Part shown: piece by piece, positions 18,682 to 26,921 of the stretch | Position numbering within the stretch: the stretch's first letter is position 1 | Layout of the letters: the number at the start of each line of letters is the position of its first letter | NCBI GenBank assembly: GCA_963765135.1 | Contig: CAVXUX010000003.1 | Location: 372,001 to 436,000 of the forward strand | Direction of reading: 5' to 3' | Length of the DNA: 64,000 nt | Origin: JACVRW01 sp963765135 | GTDB lineage: Bacteria; Actinomycetota; Thermoleophilia; Solirubrobacterales; Thermoleophilaceae | Program-made: the position numbers and the translations under genes | Notes under the pieces: generated by a model | The model's input: the letters and a program-made list of their open reading frames with translations, nothing else | The model's database searches: none | Told to the model about the DNA's origin: nothing

Positions 18682-19048
18682 GTGCTCACGCCGGCCAAGC
18701 TGCGCCGCTTTTGCCTCGACCTGCCCGGCGCCGGGGAGGAGTTCCCGTTCCGGCCCGGCCTGTCGGTGTTCAAGGTCGCGGGCAAGGTGTTCGCGCTGTC
18801 CCCGCTGCGCCAGCGTCCGCTGCGGGTGAGCCTCAAGTGCGAGCCGCCGCTCGCCGAGCAGCTGCGCGACACCTACCCGTCGATCCGGCCCGGCTACCAC
18901 CTCAACAAGCGCCACTGGAACACGGTCGACGTCGACGGCAGCCTGCCCGACCAGCTCGTGCTCGACATGGTCGAGGACTCCTACGACCTGGTCGTCGCGG
19001 GGCTGCCGAAGCGCACCCAGGCCAGCCTCGGCTGGCCGCCCGGCCTAG
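18682..19048 (+). CDS. MmcQ/YjbR-family DNA-binding-like protein (frameshift at the 3' end)
   Basis: A 121-residue YjbR/MmcQ (CyaY-like fold) protein: LTPAKLRRFCLDLPGAGEEFPF at the N-terminus, FKVAGKVFALSPLRQRPLRVSLKC, GYHLNKRHWNTVDVDG and the C-terminal LVLDMVEDSYDLVVAGLPKR, all family hallmarks. The biochemical role of the family is not established. Without correction the frame runs on for 190 residues antisense to the LysE gene. Skipping one extra base at 19036 gives ...QASLGWRPA and a stop at 19046-19048, the length expected. The stop then overlaps the convergent lysE-type stop in a shared CTAG. The start is GTG 18682. Confidence 0.85.
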
Positions 19049-19693
19049 CGCTTCTCGAGCGCGAGCCTGCCGCCGAGCGCCACCAGCACGGCGCCCATGG
19101 TCGCGTCGAGCGCGCGGCGTACACCGGTTCGGCTGAGGAGGTCGCTGAGCCGGTCGACGGCGGTGGCGTAGAGCGCCAGCCACGAGAACGTCATCAGGGA
19201 GAAGATCACGCCGAGCCCGAGCAGAACCGGGAAGGCGGGCCCGTCGGCGGGCGTGAACTGGGGCAGGAGGCTCGTGTAGAAGACCGCCATCTTGGGGTTG
19301 GCCAGATCGCTCACCATGCCCTGGCGCCACGCGGTCCTCACGCCCAGGCGGGACCGGGGACCGGCCGGGACCGACGCGCTGGGCGCGGGCGCGTGCCGGC
19401 GCGCTCGGCCACAGCGCTCCGGCGAGCGTCTGCAACCCGAGGAAGACGAGATAGGCAGCACCGGCGTACTTCAGCGCCAGGAAGGCCGGCTCGGAGGCGA
19501 CCAGCAGCGCGGCCACGCCGGCGGCGGCCGCGAGCGTCCAGACCGCCTGTCCACTCGCCACCCCGAGCCCGGTGCCGAGGCCGGCCGCCCGCCCGCCCGC
19601 GATCGTGTTGCGGATCGTGAGCGCCGTATCGGGCCCCGGGGTGACGATCACGACAACCGCCAGCCCGAGGAAGGTCAGGAGCTCCGCGGGCAC
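19045..19693 (-). CDS. LysE-family amino acid exporter (one frameshift)
   Basis: A 215-residue RhtB/LysE-type membrane exporter. The diagnostic N-terminal motif is VVVIVTPGPDTALTIRNTIAGGRAAGLGTGLGVASG, then YAGAAYLVFLGLQTL, WRQGMVSDLANPKMAVFYTSLLPQF and a C-terminal helix SDLLSRTGVRRALDATMGAVLVALGGRLALEKR. The frame changes at an extra base at 19396, inside a low-complexity Ala/Pro loop, and with it removed the length is normal. GTG 19693 is the start. It faces the MmcQ gene tail to tail; the promoter would lie in the 13 bp before the GH6 gene or be shared with it. Substrate unknown (amino acids or derivatives). Confidence 0.88.
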
Positions 19694-19706
19694 TGTGGCC
19701 GAGAGG

Positions 19707-20798
19707 CTACGGGATGTTGAACGCCGACAGCGGGTAGTCCTTGAAGTGCCCGAACTCCGTCCCCGGAGGGGCCTTCTCCCAGTCGGTCGCGAAGCGGGCG
19801 AGCGTCATCGCCCGCGGCATGAACCATGCGATCGGCCGGTGCTGGCAGCTCTGCGCGTACCCGGGCCGGTTGATCCACAGGTAGGCATCGACCTTGGCCG
19901 GGTGGGAGGTCTCGGTCGTGGGGGCGGGGCCGAGGCCGCGCAGGCCCGGGTTGCACCACACCGTGATGCGCCGCCAGATGTGCCTCGAGCGGTCGATCCA
20001 CTTCTTGTAGTGCACCGGCCCGCGCCCGTTCTCGGCGGTGTTGATGATGAAGTGCTTGCCGCCCGTGAGGCGGGAGATCTCGAGCCCGTGCTGGATGTTG
20101 GCGGCGGTCCAGTCGTAGTGGGTCACGTTGAGCATGAACCCGCGCACCTTGGCGATGCCGACCGCGCGCAGCTGCTTCGCGGTGCGCTCGGCCGCCTCCC
20201 AGTCCGACGCGCCGGCCTCGATGTAGACCGTGGCGTTGGGCAGCTTCGAGAGCACGTCCACGCCGTGGCCGAGCACGCGCAGCCGGTCGTCGCGCCGCGA
20301 CGGCGCCAGGCAGTCGATCGTGCCCAGCGAGTCCGGCTCGAACGCGATCACCACGCGGTCGTCGCCGATCACGCGGGCCAGGTCGTCGTACCAGTCCATC
20401 GTCCGCCGATCCTCGGCCGGGCCGCCGCCCTGGTAGGTCGGCGAGCAGCCGGTCGCCTGAGCGCGCAGCACGGTGAAGATCGGGACCTCGCCGTTGGCCT
20501 TCGCCGGGTCGATCAGCCGGCGCACCTTGACCGCGAAGTTCGGTCGCGTGAAGCGGCCCAGCCAGAGCGCCTTCGGCTCGCGGGCGATCTTCCAGATCAG
20601 CTCGGCCTTCTGCGACTCGCCGGCGCGGGTCAGCGAGCGCCACTGCTGCATCGACGGCGACTCGGGGTCGTTGTAGAACGTCAGCCCGGCCAGCGGGTTC
20701 GGATCGTCGGGATCGACGCCGCGGGCGTCGGCGGCCGCCGACGACGGCACAGCGGCGGCGACGATCAGGAGCAGCAATAGGACGCGTTTGAACGGCAT
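19707..20798 (-). CDS. Secreted glycoside hydrolase family 6 (cellulase-type) protein
   Basis: A 363-residue exported GH6 protein (endoglucanase/cellobiohydrolase fold). The start ATG 20798 precedes a signal peptide (FKRVLLLLLIVAAAVPSSAAA). GH6 features: LAGLTFYNDPESP, IFTVLRAQATGCSP (substrate loop), DRVVIAFEPDSLGTIDCL with the catalytic-acid aspartate region, NATVYIEAGASDW, GFMLNVTHYDW, and the C-terminal VDAYLWINRPGYAQSC. The family hydrolyses beta-1,4-glucans with inversion. It is the only clear polysaccharide hydrolase in the window. An in-frame upstream ATG at 20822 is less likely because it would extend the polar region before the signal peptide. Confidence 0.88.
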   Translation of the reverse strand: MPFKRVLLLLLIVAAAVPSSAAADARGVDPDDPNPLAGLTFYNDPESPSMQQWRSLTRAGESQKAELIWKIAREPKALWLGRFTRPNFAVKVRRLIDPAKANGEVPIFTVLRAQATGCSPTYQGGGPAEDRRTMDWYDDLARVIGDDRVVIAFEPDSLGTIDCLAPSRRDDRLRVLGHGVDVLSKLPNATVYIEAGASDWEAAERTAKQLRAVGIAKVRGFMLNVTHYDWTAANIQHGLEISRLTGGKHFIINTAENGRGPVHYKKWIDRSRHIWRRITVWCNPGLRGLGPAPTTETSHPAKVDAYLWINRPGYAQSCQHRPIAWFMPRAMTLARFATDWEKAPPGTEFGHFKDYPLSAFNIP

Positions 20799-20868
20799 GA
20801 TCCGCAAGGTGCCCATCGACACGGACGCCTAACAGCCCGACGGACGGATGTCCGAGGCGGACGAACGT

Positions 20869-21402
20869 CTACACGAAGTACTTCCCCGCCAGCGCCTCGA
20901 CGGTGCCCTTGGTGCGCATCGTCCACTGTCCGACGAGCTCCTCGAGCGGCTTCAGATACGGCGCCGAATTGCGGATCCCCCCGCTCGGCAGCCAGTACAG
21001 CTCCCGGCCTTCGAAGGCCAGCCGGTTGTCGTCGTCGGCGAGCTCGAGCGCCCGCTTGCGCGTGGCCGCCGACGGCTGCTTGGGCAGCAGCGCCACCTGC
21101 AGCTTGCCGTCGGAGGCCGCCACCAACTTGGCGGGAAAAGGCTCGCGGGAGGCGATCGCTCTCACATCCGCGGCGGTCCGCAGGAAGACGTCGACGTCGA
21201 ACCCGAACGACTCCCGCAGCGCTTTCTCGAGCGAAGCCGCCTTCGGCGCTCGGCCCGTCTCGAAGACCACGTTGCCGCTCGTCCTGAACGTCTGCACGTC
21301 TTCCAGGCCGATCCCCTCGAAGCAGGAGCGCAGCTCGGCGCTGCCGGTCTTGCGTGTGGCGCCCAGGTTGACCCCGCGCAGGAAGGCGGCGTAACGCGCC
21401 AT
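20869..21402 (-). CDS. DUF1697-family protein
   Basis: A 177-residue DUF1697 protein, function unknown. Family hallmarks are the N-terminus ARYAAFLRGVNLGATRK, TFRTSGNVVFETG near 42-54, and the C-terminal WTMRTKGTVEALAGKY. The start ATG 21402 shares one base with the stop of the upstream PEP-mutase-family gene (TGATG), so the two are translationally coupled. It ends the minus-strand run that begins at 23724. Confidence 0.9.
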   Translation of the reverse strand: MARYAAFLRGVNLGATRKTGSAELRSCFEGIGLEDVQTFRTSGNVVFETGRAPKAASLEKALRESFGFDVDVFLRTAADVRAIASREPFPAKLVAASDGKLQVALLPKQPSAATRKRALELADDDNRLAFEGRELYWLPSGGIRNSAPYLKPLEELVGQWTMRTKGTVEALAGKYFV

Positions 21403-22197
21403 CAGCCGCCGAGCCAGTCCTTGATCTTCACCGAGGCCGCGAGCACCGACAGATCGCCGCTGTCGCGGATCTGCTCGGCGGCACTCGCCATCGCCCCGAC
21501 CGCGACCCAGGTCAGGCCACCGCCGACGCTGATCCGCGCTGCCGCCCGCCTCGGCGATCTCGGCGACAGTCAGGCCCGGCCGGGCGAGCACGTTGACCGG
21601 CTTGGACACCGCCTCGCAGACGGCCCGGATGTCGTCGCCGCTGCGGAGTCCCGGGGCGTACAGCACGTCGGCGCCGGTGCGCTCATAGGCCTGGAGGCGG
21701 GCGATCGTGTCGTCGAGGTCGGGGTTGCCACGGATGTGGTTCTCGGCGCGGGCCGTAAGCGTGAACGGGAACTCCAGGGCGCGCGCGGCCTCGACGGCGG
21801 CGGCGACCCGCTCGACGGCATGGTCGAGCGAGTAGAGCTCGCCGCCCGGTTCGTAGTCCTCGATCGAGCCGCCCACCGCGCCCGCCGCGGCCGCGGCTGT
21901 GATTGCGGCGGCCGCCTGCTCGGGCTCGGGCCCGTAGCCGTTCTCGAGGTCGACCGAGACCGGCAGCGCGGTCGCCTGGTCGAGCGCGCGGATGTGATCG
22001 ACGGTCTCGTCGAGCGTCACGTTCCCGTCCATGCGCCCGAGCGTGAACGCAAAGCCCGAGCTGGTGGTCGCGAGCGCCTTGAAGCCGAGCGCCTCGAAGA
22101 CCTTGGCGGTGCCCGCGTCCCAGGGGTTCGGGATCACGAACGTCTCGCCCTCGTGGAGGGCTCGGAAGTCGGTCGCCTTCTCGGCCTGAGGAGTCAT
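21402..22197 (-). CDS. Isocitrate lyase/PEP mutase family enzyme (one frameshift)
   Basis: A 264-residue TIM-barrel enzyme of the isocitrate lyase/phosphoenolpyruvate mutase superfamily. Typical segments are FVIPNPWDAGTAKVFEALGFKALATTSSGFA, LPVSVDLENGYG (metal-binding D/E region), VGGSIEDY, LTARAENHI and NVLARPGLTVAEIAEAG. One extra base at 21537 moves the frame between EAGGS and RISVGGGLTWVAVGAMASAAEQIRDSG; with it removed the length matches the family. Members cleave or form C-C or C-P bonds on small carboxylates such as methylisocitrate or oxaloacetate; the substrate here cannot be told. It lies 9 bp after the HAD gene on the same strand. Confidence 0.88.
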
Positions 22198-22206
22198 GAC
22201 CGAGTT

Positions 22207-22866
22207 CTAGACCACCACGCCCAAGGCCGTCGCGACGCTCGAGTCGGCCAGCGAGCGGGCCGCCAGCGACGCGCCCTCGATCTTGGTGTCGGGGAAGTAG
22301 GGCACCGCGATCACGAACATGCCGGCCGCGCGCGCCGACGCGACGCCCGGCGGCGAGTCCTCCAGCGCGGCGGCACGCTCGGGCGCGGCGCCCAGCGCCG
22401 CGCAGGCGGCCAGGTAGAGGTCGGGCGCGGGTTTCGGGCGCGCGACGTCCTCGGCGCTCAGCACCACGTCGAAGTGTCCGTCGGCCAACTGGGCGACCGA
22501 CAGCGCGCGCTCGACGAAGGCACGCGACGAGTTCGACGCGAGCCCGACCGGTATTCCCGCGGCCTGCACGCCCGCGAGCAGCTCGAGTGCGCCGGGCCGC
22601 GGGGGAACGCCGGCGAGCAGCTCCTCCATCACGAGCTCGTGCAGCTCGTCCATCAGCGCCGCGCCGCGGCCGGGCAGACCGAGCATCCGCTCGACCTTGG
22701 CGGCCGATTCCACGACCGAGGTGCCGATCAGCTCGCGCTTGTGCTCAGCCGTGAAGGTCTCGCCGTGGCGCTCGAACAGAGCGGTCTCGGCCCGCGTCCA
22801 GGCGTGCTCGGTATCGAGCAGCAGCCCGTCGTTGTCGAACACGATCGCGTCGAAGCGGCTCTCCAT
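22207..22866 (-). CDS. HAD-superfamily hydrolase (beta-phosphoglucomutase-like)
   Basis: A 219-residue HAD phosphatase or phosphomutase. Motif I FDAIVFDNDGLLLDTE (about residues 5-20) has the nucleophile Asp in the DxD form. Motif II is GLASNSS near 113, and motif III/IV is KPAPDLYLAACAALGAAPERAAALEDSPPGVASARAAGM. The cap domain between residues 20 and 90 is helical, as in the beta-phosphoglucomutase subgroup. It starts at ATG 22866, close downstream of the cytochrome c gene (stop 22877), and is followed by the PEP-mutase-family gene. Confidence 0.9.
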   Translation of the reverse strand: MESRFDAIVFDNDGLLLDTEHAWTRAETALFERHGETFTAEHKRELIGTSVVESAAKVERMLGLPGRGAALMDELHELVMEELLAGVPPRPGALELLAGVQAAGIPVGLASNSSRAFVERALSVAQLADGHFDVVLSAEDVARPKPAPDLYLAACAALGAAPERAAALEDSPPGVASARAAGMFVIAVPYFPDTKIEGASLAARSLADSSVATALGVVV

Positions 22867-22876
22867 CGCCGCGTGA

Positions 22877-23239
22877 TCATGACGGGCTGGCGGCGAGCAG
22901 GAACCGGACGAGCGCGCGCAGCTCGGCGTCGCTGGCCCGGGCCCCGAAGTCCTGCGGCATCATCGAGGTCTCTCCGGGAGCCAGGATCTTGGCGGTCAGG
23001 GAGGCGCTGGTGTGGTCGGGCAGCTTCAGGTCGAGGTCGGGGCCGATCTGGCCCGACGACCCCGCCGCGCTGAGGTGGTGGCAGCTGCCGCATCCGAGCC
23101 GTTCGAAGACATCCCGCCCGGAGGACTGAGCCGCGAGCTCGCTGTCGCCGGCCTTGGAGCCGTCGCCGCCGTCCGTGGCCAGGACGACGGCACCGAAGGC
23201 GAGTCCCGCGGCCAGCAATGGCAGTGCCAACCGCCTCAT
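22877..23239 (-). CDS. Small c-type cytochrome (membrane-anchored or secreted)
   Basis: A 120-residue exported cytochrome c. The N-terminus (RRLALPLLAAGLAFGAVVLA) is a signal peptide or anchor. The heme-binding motif CGSCH is at about residues 50-54 in VFERLGCGSCHHLSAAGSSG, and the distal methionine is probably in SMMPQDFG near 92. A terminal helix AELRALVRFLLAA completes the class I fold. It starts at ATG 23239 in a 4-bp overlap (ATGA) with the preceding gene 23236-23724, so the pair is co-translated. Electron transfer outside the membrane is inferred; no oxidase genes are nearby. Confidence 0.88.
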   Translation of the reverse strand: MRRLALPLLAAGLAFGAVVLATDGGDGSKAGDSELAAQSSGRDVFERLGCGSCHHLSAAGSSGQIGPDLDLKLPDHTSASLTAKILAPGETSMMPQDFGARASDAELRALVRFLLAASPS

Positions 23240-23724
23240 GTGGACGGCGGGCGGGCCCGCCGAATGGCGCGCCCTGCCAGGCCGGCAGCCAGGCCGGCGG
23301 CCGCGGCGGCTGCGAGGGCGAGCGGGATGTCGGGTCCGCCGCCGGTCGAGGCCGCTTCCACCGGCGCGATCTCGTCCTTCACGTTCCCCACGCGGACGGG
23401 CGGGAAGGTGTGCGTCGAACTGAACCCGTCGTCCACGACGTAGCGCCAGATGCCCGGCGCCGGGAAGACGACCTCGGCCCGGTACACGCCCGTCGGCCCG
23501 GCCGGCTCGGCCGCGAACACCCGGCGCACCGATCCACGCTCGACGATCACCTTGGGGTCGAGCCCGTCCAGCGGGGTCCGGCCGTGCTGGAGGATCGTGA
23601 GCTCGACCCGCCACGTGCCGCTCCCGTCCGGGGGCGAGTCCAGCCCGACCGTTGCGAAGCCCCCGGCCGCCGCGGCCGAGGGCAGGAGCAGTGAGACCGC
23701 GAGTGCTGCCAGCAATTTGCGCAT
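23236..23724 (-). CDS. Exported FixH/YtkA-like domain protein with C-terminal TM anchor
   Basis: A 162-residue exported protein: signal peptide (RKLLAALAVSLLLPSAAAA), a beta-rich domain (TWRVELTILQHGRTPLDGLDPKVIVERG then GVYRAEVVFPAPGIWRYVVDDGF), and a C-terminal hydrophobic helix (DIPLALAAAAAAGLAAGLAG) followed by RRAR. The domain resembles FixH/YtkA-like proteins associated with cytochrome and copper handling. The start ATG 23724 is used because it is followed directly by the signal peptide. It overlaps the cytochrome c gene by 4 bp, supporting a common extracytoplasmic redox role. Divergent from folP. Confidence 0.7.
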   Translation of the reverse strand: MRKLLAALAVSLLLPSAAAAGGFATVGLDSPPDGSGTWRVELTILQHGRTPLDGLDPKVIVERGSVRRVFAAEPAGPTGVYRAEVVFPAPGIWRYVVDDGFSSTHTFPPVRVGNVKDEIAPVEAASTGGGPDIPLALAAAAAAGLAAGLAGRAIRRARPPST

Positions 23725-23780
23725 GTCCCTAATACGACGGTCGCGCGGCCGAGGTTCCCTGGCGCGCATACTTCGGCGCC

Positions 23781-24580
23781 GTGCGCCCTTACTCGGTCAT
23801 GGGCATCGTCAACGTCACGCCCGATTCGTTCTCCGACGGCGGGCTCTTCCTCGACCCGGAAGCCGCCGTCGAGCACGGCGAGCAGCTGGTGGCCGAGGGC
23901 GCCGCGATCCTCGACGTGGGCGGGGCCTCCACGCGGCCGGGCGCCGAGCCGGTGCCGGCGGCCGACGAGCTGGCGCGCGCCGTCCCGGTGGTCGAGCGCC
24001 TCGCCGCCGCCGGACACCGGATCTCGATCGACACGACCAAGCGCGAGGTGGCCGAGGCGGCGCTCGCCGCGGGCGCCACGCTCGTGAACGACGTGTCCGC
24101 GTTTCGCTTCGCCCCGGAGCTCGCCGGCGTGGTGGCCGAGCGCCGGCGCGCACTGCTGCCTCGCCCACATGCGCGGCGAGCCGCGCACGATGCAGGCGGA
24201 GGCGCACTACGACGACGTGGTCGGCGAGGTCAAGCGCGTTCCTCGAGGAGCGGCTCGCCTTCGCCGTGGCCGAGGGCATTCCCGAGGACCGCGTCTGGCT
24301 CGACCCGGGCATCGGCTTCGGCAAGACCGTGGACCACAACCTCGAGCTGCTGCGGCGCCTCGACGAGGTCGTCGCGATCGGCCGGCCGGTCGTGATCGGC
24401 ACGTCGCGCAAGAGCTTCCTGGGCAAGCTCGCCGGCGGCCGCGGCGAGGACGAACGCCTGCCCGGCACGATCGCGACCAACGTGATGGCGCTCGAGCGCG
24501 GGGCCCGCGTATTCCGCGTTCACGACGTCCGGCCCGTCGCCGATGCCCTGGCGATTGCCGCTGCTACGGTCGGTCCATGA
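23781..24580 (+). CDS. folP: Dihydropteroate synthase (two frameshifts)
   Basis: Condenses p-aminobenzoate with dihydropterin pyrophosphate in folate synthesis. Family motifs: MGIVNVTPDSFSDGGLF (residues 7-23), ILDVGGASTRPGAEPV, ISIDTTKREVAEAAL, LVNDVSAF, AHMRGEPRTMQ, VWLDPGIGFGKTVDHNLELLRRLDE, PVVIGTSRKSFLG. Two single extra bases interrupt it, at 24144 (between VVAER and GAHCCLAHMRGE) and 24238 (between EVKR and FLEERLAFAVAEG). With both removed the length is 265 residues, normal for the family. The start is GTG 23781 and the end overlaps folB by 4 bp (ATGA). Confidence 0.93.
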
Positions 24581-25020
24581 CCTGGGAGCGGGAGGATGAG
24601 GAGGAGTTCGACGACGAGCTCGACGAGGACGCGCTCGACGAAGACCGCCAGTCCTCCGCGCCGGCAGTGACGATCGAGATCAGCGGGCTCTCCCTCTACA
24701 CCCGCCACGGCGTGCACGAGGCGGAGCGCGAGCTCGGCCAGCGGCTGGTCTTCGACATCTCCTTCGAGCTGGACGAGTGCGACGCGACCGTCACCGACCG
24801 GATCGAGGACACGATCCACTACGGCGACGTCTGCGAGCAGGTCGCATTGGCGGCGCAGGAGCGCTCGTACAACACGCTCGAGCGGCTCTGCACCGCCGTC
24901 GCCGACCGGCTGATCGACCGCTTCGGCGCCGAGTCGGTGCGCGTCAAGGCTGCCAAGCCGGAGCCGCCGATCCCGCTGCCGGTCGACGAGGTGTCGGTGG
25001 AGGTCTGGAAGGAGGCTTGA
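24577..25020 (+). CDS. folB: Dihydroneopterin aldolase with acidic N-terminal extension
   Basis: Cleaves dihydroneopterin to hydroxymethyl-dihydropterin and glycolaldehyde. The core domain VTIEISGLSLYTRHGVHEAERELGQRLVFDISFELD begins near residue 31, and the catalytic lysine segment is VRVKAAKPEPPIPLPVDEVSVEVWKE at the end. Unusually, residues 4-24 form a run of acidic residues (EREDEEEFDDELDEDALDED) absent from typical FolB; it is in frame with the ATG at 24577 that overlaps folP. The ORF total is 147 residues versus about 120 for the family. It overlaps folK by 4 bp. Confidence 0.93.
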   Translation: MTWEREDEEEFDDELDEDALDEDRQSSAPAVTIEISGLSLYTRHGVHEAERELGQRLVFDISFELDECDATVTDRIEDTIHYGDVCEQVALAAQERSYNTLERLCTAVADRLIDRFGAESVRVKAAKPEPPIPLPVDEVSVEVWKEA

Positions 25021-25535
25021 GCGAGGTCGGCTACCTCGGCCTCGGCTCGAACGAGGGCGACCGGCTCGCGACCCTGCGAGCCGCCCGGGCGGCGCTGGAC
25101 GGCCGCGGTCTGGAGGTGACGGCGTCGTCGTCGGTCTACGAGACCGCGCCCCAGGGCGAGGTGACCGACCAGCCCGACTTCCTGAACGCCTGCGTGCGCA
25201 TCCAGACCGACCTCGACCCCGAGGCGCTGCTCGACACCTGCAAGCAGGTCGAGCGCGAGCTGGGCCGGGGCCCGGGCGGCGTGCGCCACGGCCCGCGGCC
25301 GATCGACGTGGACGTGCTGCTGCTCGGAGCGCGCGAGCACAGCTCGGACCGGCTCACGCTCCCGCACGCCGAAGTGACGAGCCGGCGCTTCGTGCTCGAG
25401 CCGCTGCTGGAGCTTGATCCGGACCTGAGTCTGCCCGACGGGACGCGGCTGGCCGACCGGCTCGCCGCGGTGGCGGATCAGCCCGTCGAGCGCGTCACGC
25501 CCCCCGGGTGGGGGGTTTCGCGGCCGTCGGGTTGA
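25017..25535 (+). CDS. folK: 2-amino-4-hydroxy-6-hydroxymethyldihydropteridine pyrophosphokinase
   Basis: Transfers pyrophosphate from ATP to hydroxymethyl-dihydropterin, the step before FolP. Motifs: VGYLGLGSNEGDRLATL near the start, SSVYETAPQGEVTDQPDFLNACVRI, the ATP/metal region GPRPIDVDVLLLG near 94-106 and LTLPHAEVTSRRFVLEPLLEL. The start is TTG 25017, which overlaps the folB stop as TTGA; no ATG or GTG start is possible closer. Length 172 residues. The final codons contain a GC-rich hairpin followed by TTT (25500-25518) that could terminate the folate operon. Confidence 0.94.
   Translation: MSEVGYLGLGSNEGDRLATLRAARAALDGRGLEVTASSSVYETAPQGEVTDQPDFLNACVRIQTDLDPEALLDTCKQVERELGRGPGGVRHGPRPIDVDVLLLGAREHSSDRLTLPHAEVTSRRFVLEPLLELDPDLSLPDGTRLADRLAAVADQPVERVTPPGWGVSRPSG
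25500..25518 (+). terminator. Possible terminator hairpin inside the folK 3' end
   Basis: CCCCCC (25500-25505), loop GGGT, GGGGGG (25510-25515), followed by TTT. The stem is perfect but the T-run is short. It lies within the last codons of folK, so it would stop most transcription before the small cysteine protein gene at 25568. A role as a protein-binding dyad is an alternative. Confidence 0.45.
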
Positions 25536-25541
25536 GTAGAT

Positions 25542-25555
25542 CCCCCAACTCGGGG
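25542..25555. promoter_or_regulatory. C-run/G-run inverted repeat upstream of the signalling genes
   Basis: CCCCC-AACT-CGGGG occurs 12 bp before ATG 25568 and resembles the dyad at 27530-27545 after the response regulator gene. It could be an operator for the LuxR-type regulator, but no experimental consensus supports this. The TTGAGT at 25532-25537 upstream could be part of a -35. Confidence 0.35.
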
Positions 25556-25567
25556 ACTCTCTTGGAC

Positions 25568-25792
25568 ATGGAGGAGACGCTTGAGCTTGCCAGCTTTCGC
25601 GGGAACGACGACCCCAGCCTGGTGGCCGCCGCTCTCGCCTGCCGGGCCTGCCTGTCCGGCGAGGTCGACTGGTCGCTCCTGATCGACGACTTCGATGCCG
25701 AAGCGATCTGCCACTGCCGCGCCTGCGGATACACGCGCGCGGTCTCGCTGACCTCCGAGCAGGCCCTCCGCCTCGCGTTGCAGGACTCCTAG
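25568..25792 (+). CDS. Small cysteine-rich (zinc-finger-like) protein, 74 aa
   Basis: No family recognised. ATG 25568 is preferred; an upstream in-frame ATG (25508) would read through the hairpin. The protein has four cysteines in two pairs, ACRACLSG near 27 and CHCRACGYTR near 50-55, an arrangement suggesting a zinc knuckle. Acidic stretches (EETLELASFRGNDDPS, DWSLLIDDFDAEAI) surround them. It precedes the histidine kinase by 16 bp on the same strand, so it may be part of that signalling unit. An inverted repeat (CCCC...GGGG at 25542-25555) lies just upstream. Confidence 0.7.
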   Translation: MEETLELASFRGNDDPSLVAAALACRACLSGEVDWSLLIDDFDAEAICHCRACGYTRAVSLTSEQALRLALQDS

Positions 25793-25808
25793 GGAGTACA
25801 ACACCCCC

Positions 25809-26921
25809 ATGGCGGTCCCGGCGCGCACCGACGCACCCGACGTGATCGTCGAGCTGCTCGCCGAGCTGGACAACCAGCCGGCCGGCATGGGCGGGCCCGA
25901 GTTCTACGACCGTCTCTGCACCGCGCTGTGCAGCGTGGCGAACATGCAGCGCGCGGGGCTGCTGCTCTACGACGAGGTCCGCCAGCTGGTGGTGCCGGTC
26001 GGCAGCCACGGGCTCGACGCCCCGCTCCTGCGCGACATCTACGGGACGCTCGAGGAGACGCCGATCGCGCAGGTGGCCCTGTCTGAGGACCGCGTGGTGC
26101 AGGTCAGCGACGACCTGGGGCGCTGGGTGCCCGAGCGCTACGCGCACTTCCCCGGCATCGTCACGCTCACCTGCACGCCGGTGTCGGCCGGCGGGCGCTG
26201 GCTGGGCGTGATCTTCGCGGACCGCGGCGGCAGCCACTTCGAGGTGACCGAGGCCGAGCGCCACGCGATGTGGACGCTCGGCAAGACCGCGGCGCTGGCG
26301 GCCAGCGTCCGCATCGCGACCAGCCAGCAGGGCCGCGCGCGGTTGCTGCAGGCGCGCATCGACCTCGCGCGCGAGATCCACGAGCGCGTGGTGCAGCGGC
26401 TGTTCGGCGTGTCGCTGGTGCTCGGCTCCGAGCACGGCCTGAGCGAGGAGGCGCGCCGCCGCTGCGCCGACGAGATGCAGGAGGCGCTCAAGGACCTGCG
26501 CGACGCGCTCGGCCGCCCGCTGGCGCCGCCGAGCCTCGACACCGGCGCCACGCTGCGCGAGGAGCTGGCCCGCCTGGGCCGCCATTACAAGAACCTGCCG
26601 CTCGAGCTCGACTGGGAGGAGGGCGTGGAGGTGCCCGAGGAGGTCGAGCCGCTCGCCCAGTCCGTGCTGGCCGAGGCGCTGCGCAATGCCGACAAGCACG
26701 CGCGGCCGACCAGCGTGCAGGTGCGGGTGGGCCGCGCGGACGGCGCGTTCCTGCTCGAGGTGCGCAACGACGGCGCCCGCAGCGACACGCGCGGGACCGG
26801 CATGGGCCTGCGCCTGGCGGCCGTGGAGGCGCTCGGCGCCGGCGCGCTGGTCGAGTTCGGCCCCGAGGGCGGCGAGTGGCGCGTGCGGCTGGTCGTGCCG
26901 GTCGAGGAAGACGAGGTATGA
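25809..26921 (+). CDS. GAF-domain sensor histidine kinase (HisKA_3/HATPase)
   Basis: A 370-residue cytosolic kinase. Residues 10-175 form a GAF-like sensor domain (MQRAGLLLYDEVRQLVVPVGSHG, WLGVIFADRGG). A NarL-type dimerisation/phosphoacceptor helix follows, LARARIDLAREIHERVVQRLFGVSL, with the His in EIHER at about 197. The C-terminal HATPase domain has the N box AEALRNADKHA near 288 and a G box GTGMGLRLAAVEALG near 330. No transmembrane helix is seen. It overlaps its response regulator by 4 bp (ATGA), so the pair works as a two-component system; the signal is unknown. Confidence 0.92.
   Translation: MAVPARTDAPDVIVELLAELDNQPAGMGGPEFYDRLCTALCSVANMQRAGLLLYDEVRQLVVPVGSHGLDAPLLRDIYGTLEETPIAQVALSEDRVVQVSDDLGRWVPERYAHFPGIVTLTCTPVSAGGRWLGVIFADRGGSHFEVTEAERHAMWTLGKTAALAASVRIATSQQGRARLLQARIDLAREIHERVVQRLFGVSLVLGSEHGLSEEARRRCADEMQEALKDLRDALGRPLAPPSLDTGATLREELARLGRHYKNLPLELDWEEGVEVPEEVEPLAQSVLAEALRNADKHARPTSVQVRVGRADGAFLLEVRNDGARSDTRGTGMGLRLAAVEALGAGALVEFGPEGGEWRVRLVVPVEEDEV

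Noticed and set aside
18526..19620. A 364-residue frame that would fuse the MmcQ protein to an Arg/Pro-rich tail
   Set aside because: The tail is antisense to the LysE gene. A single extra base at 19036 gives the normal short MmcQ end at 19046-19048.
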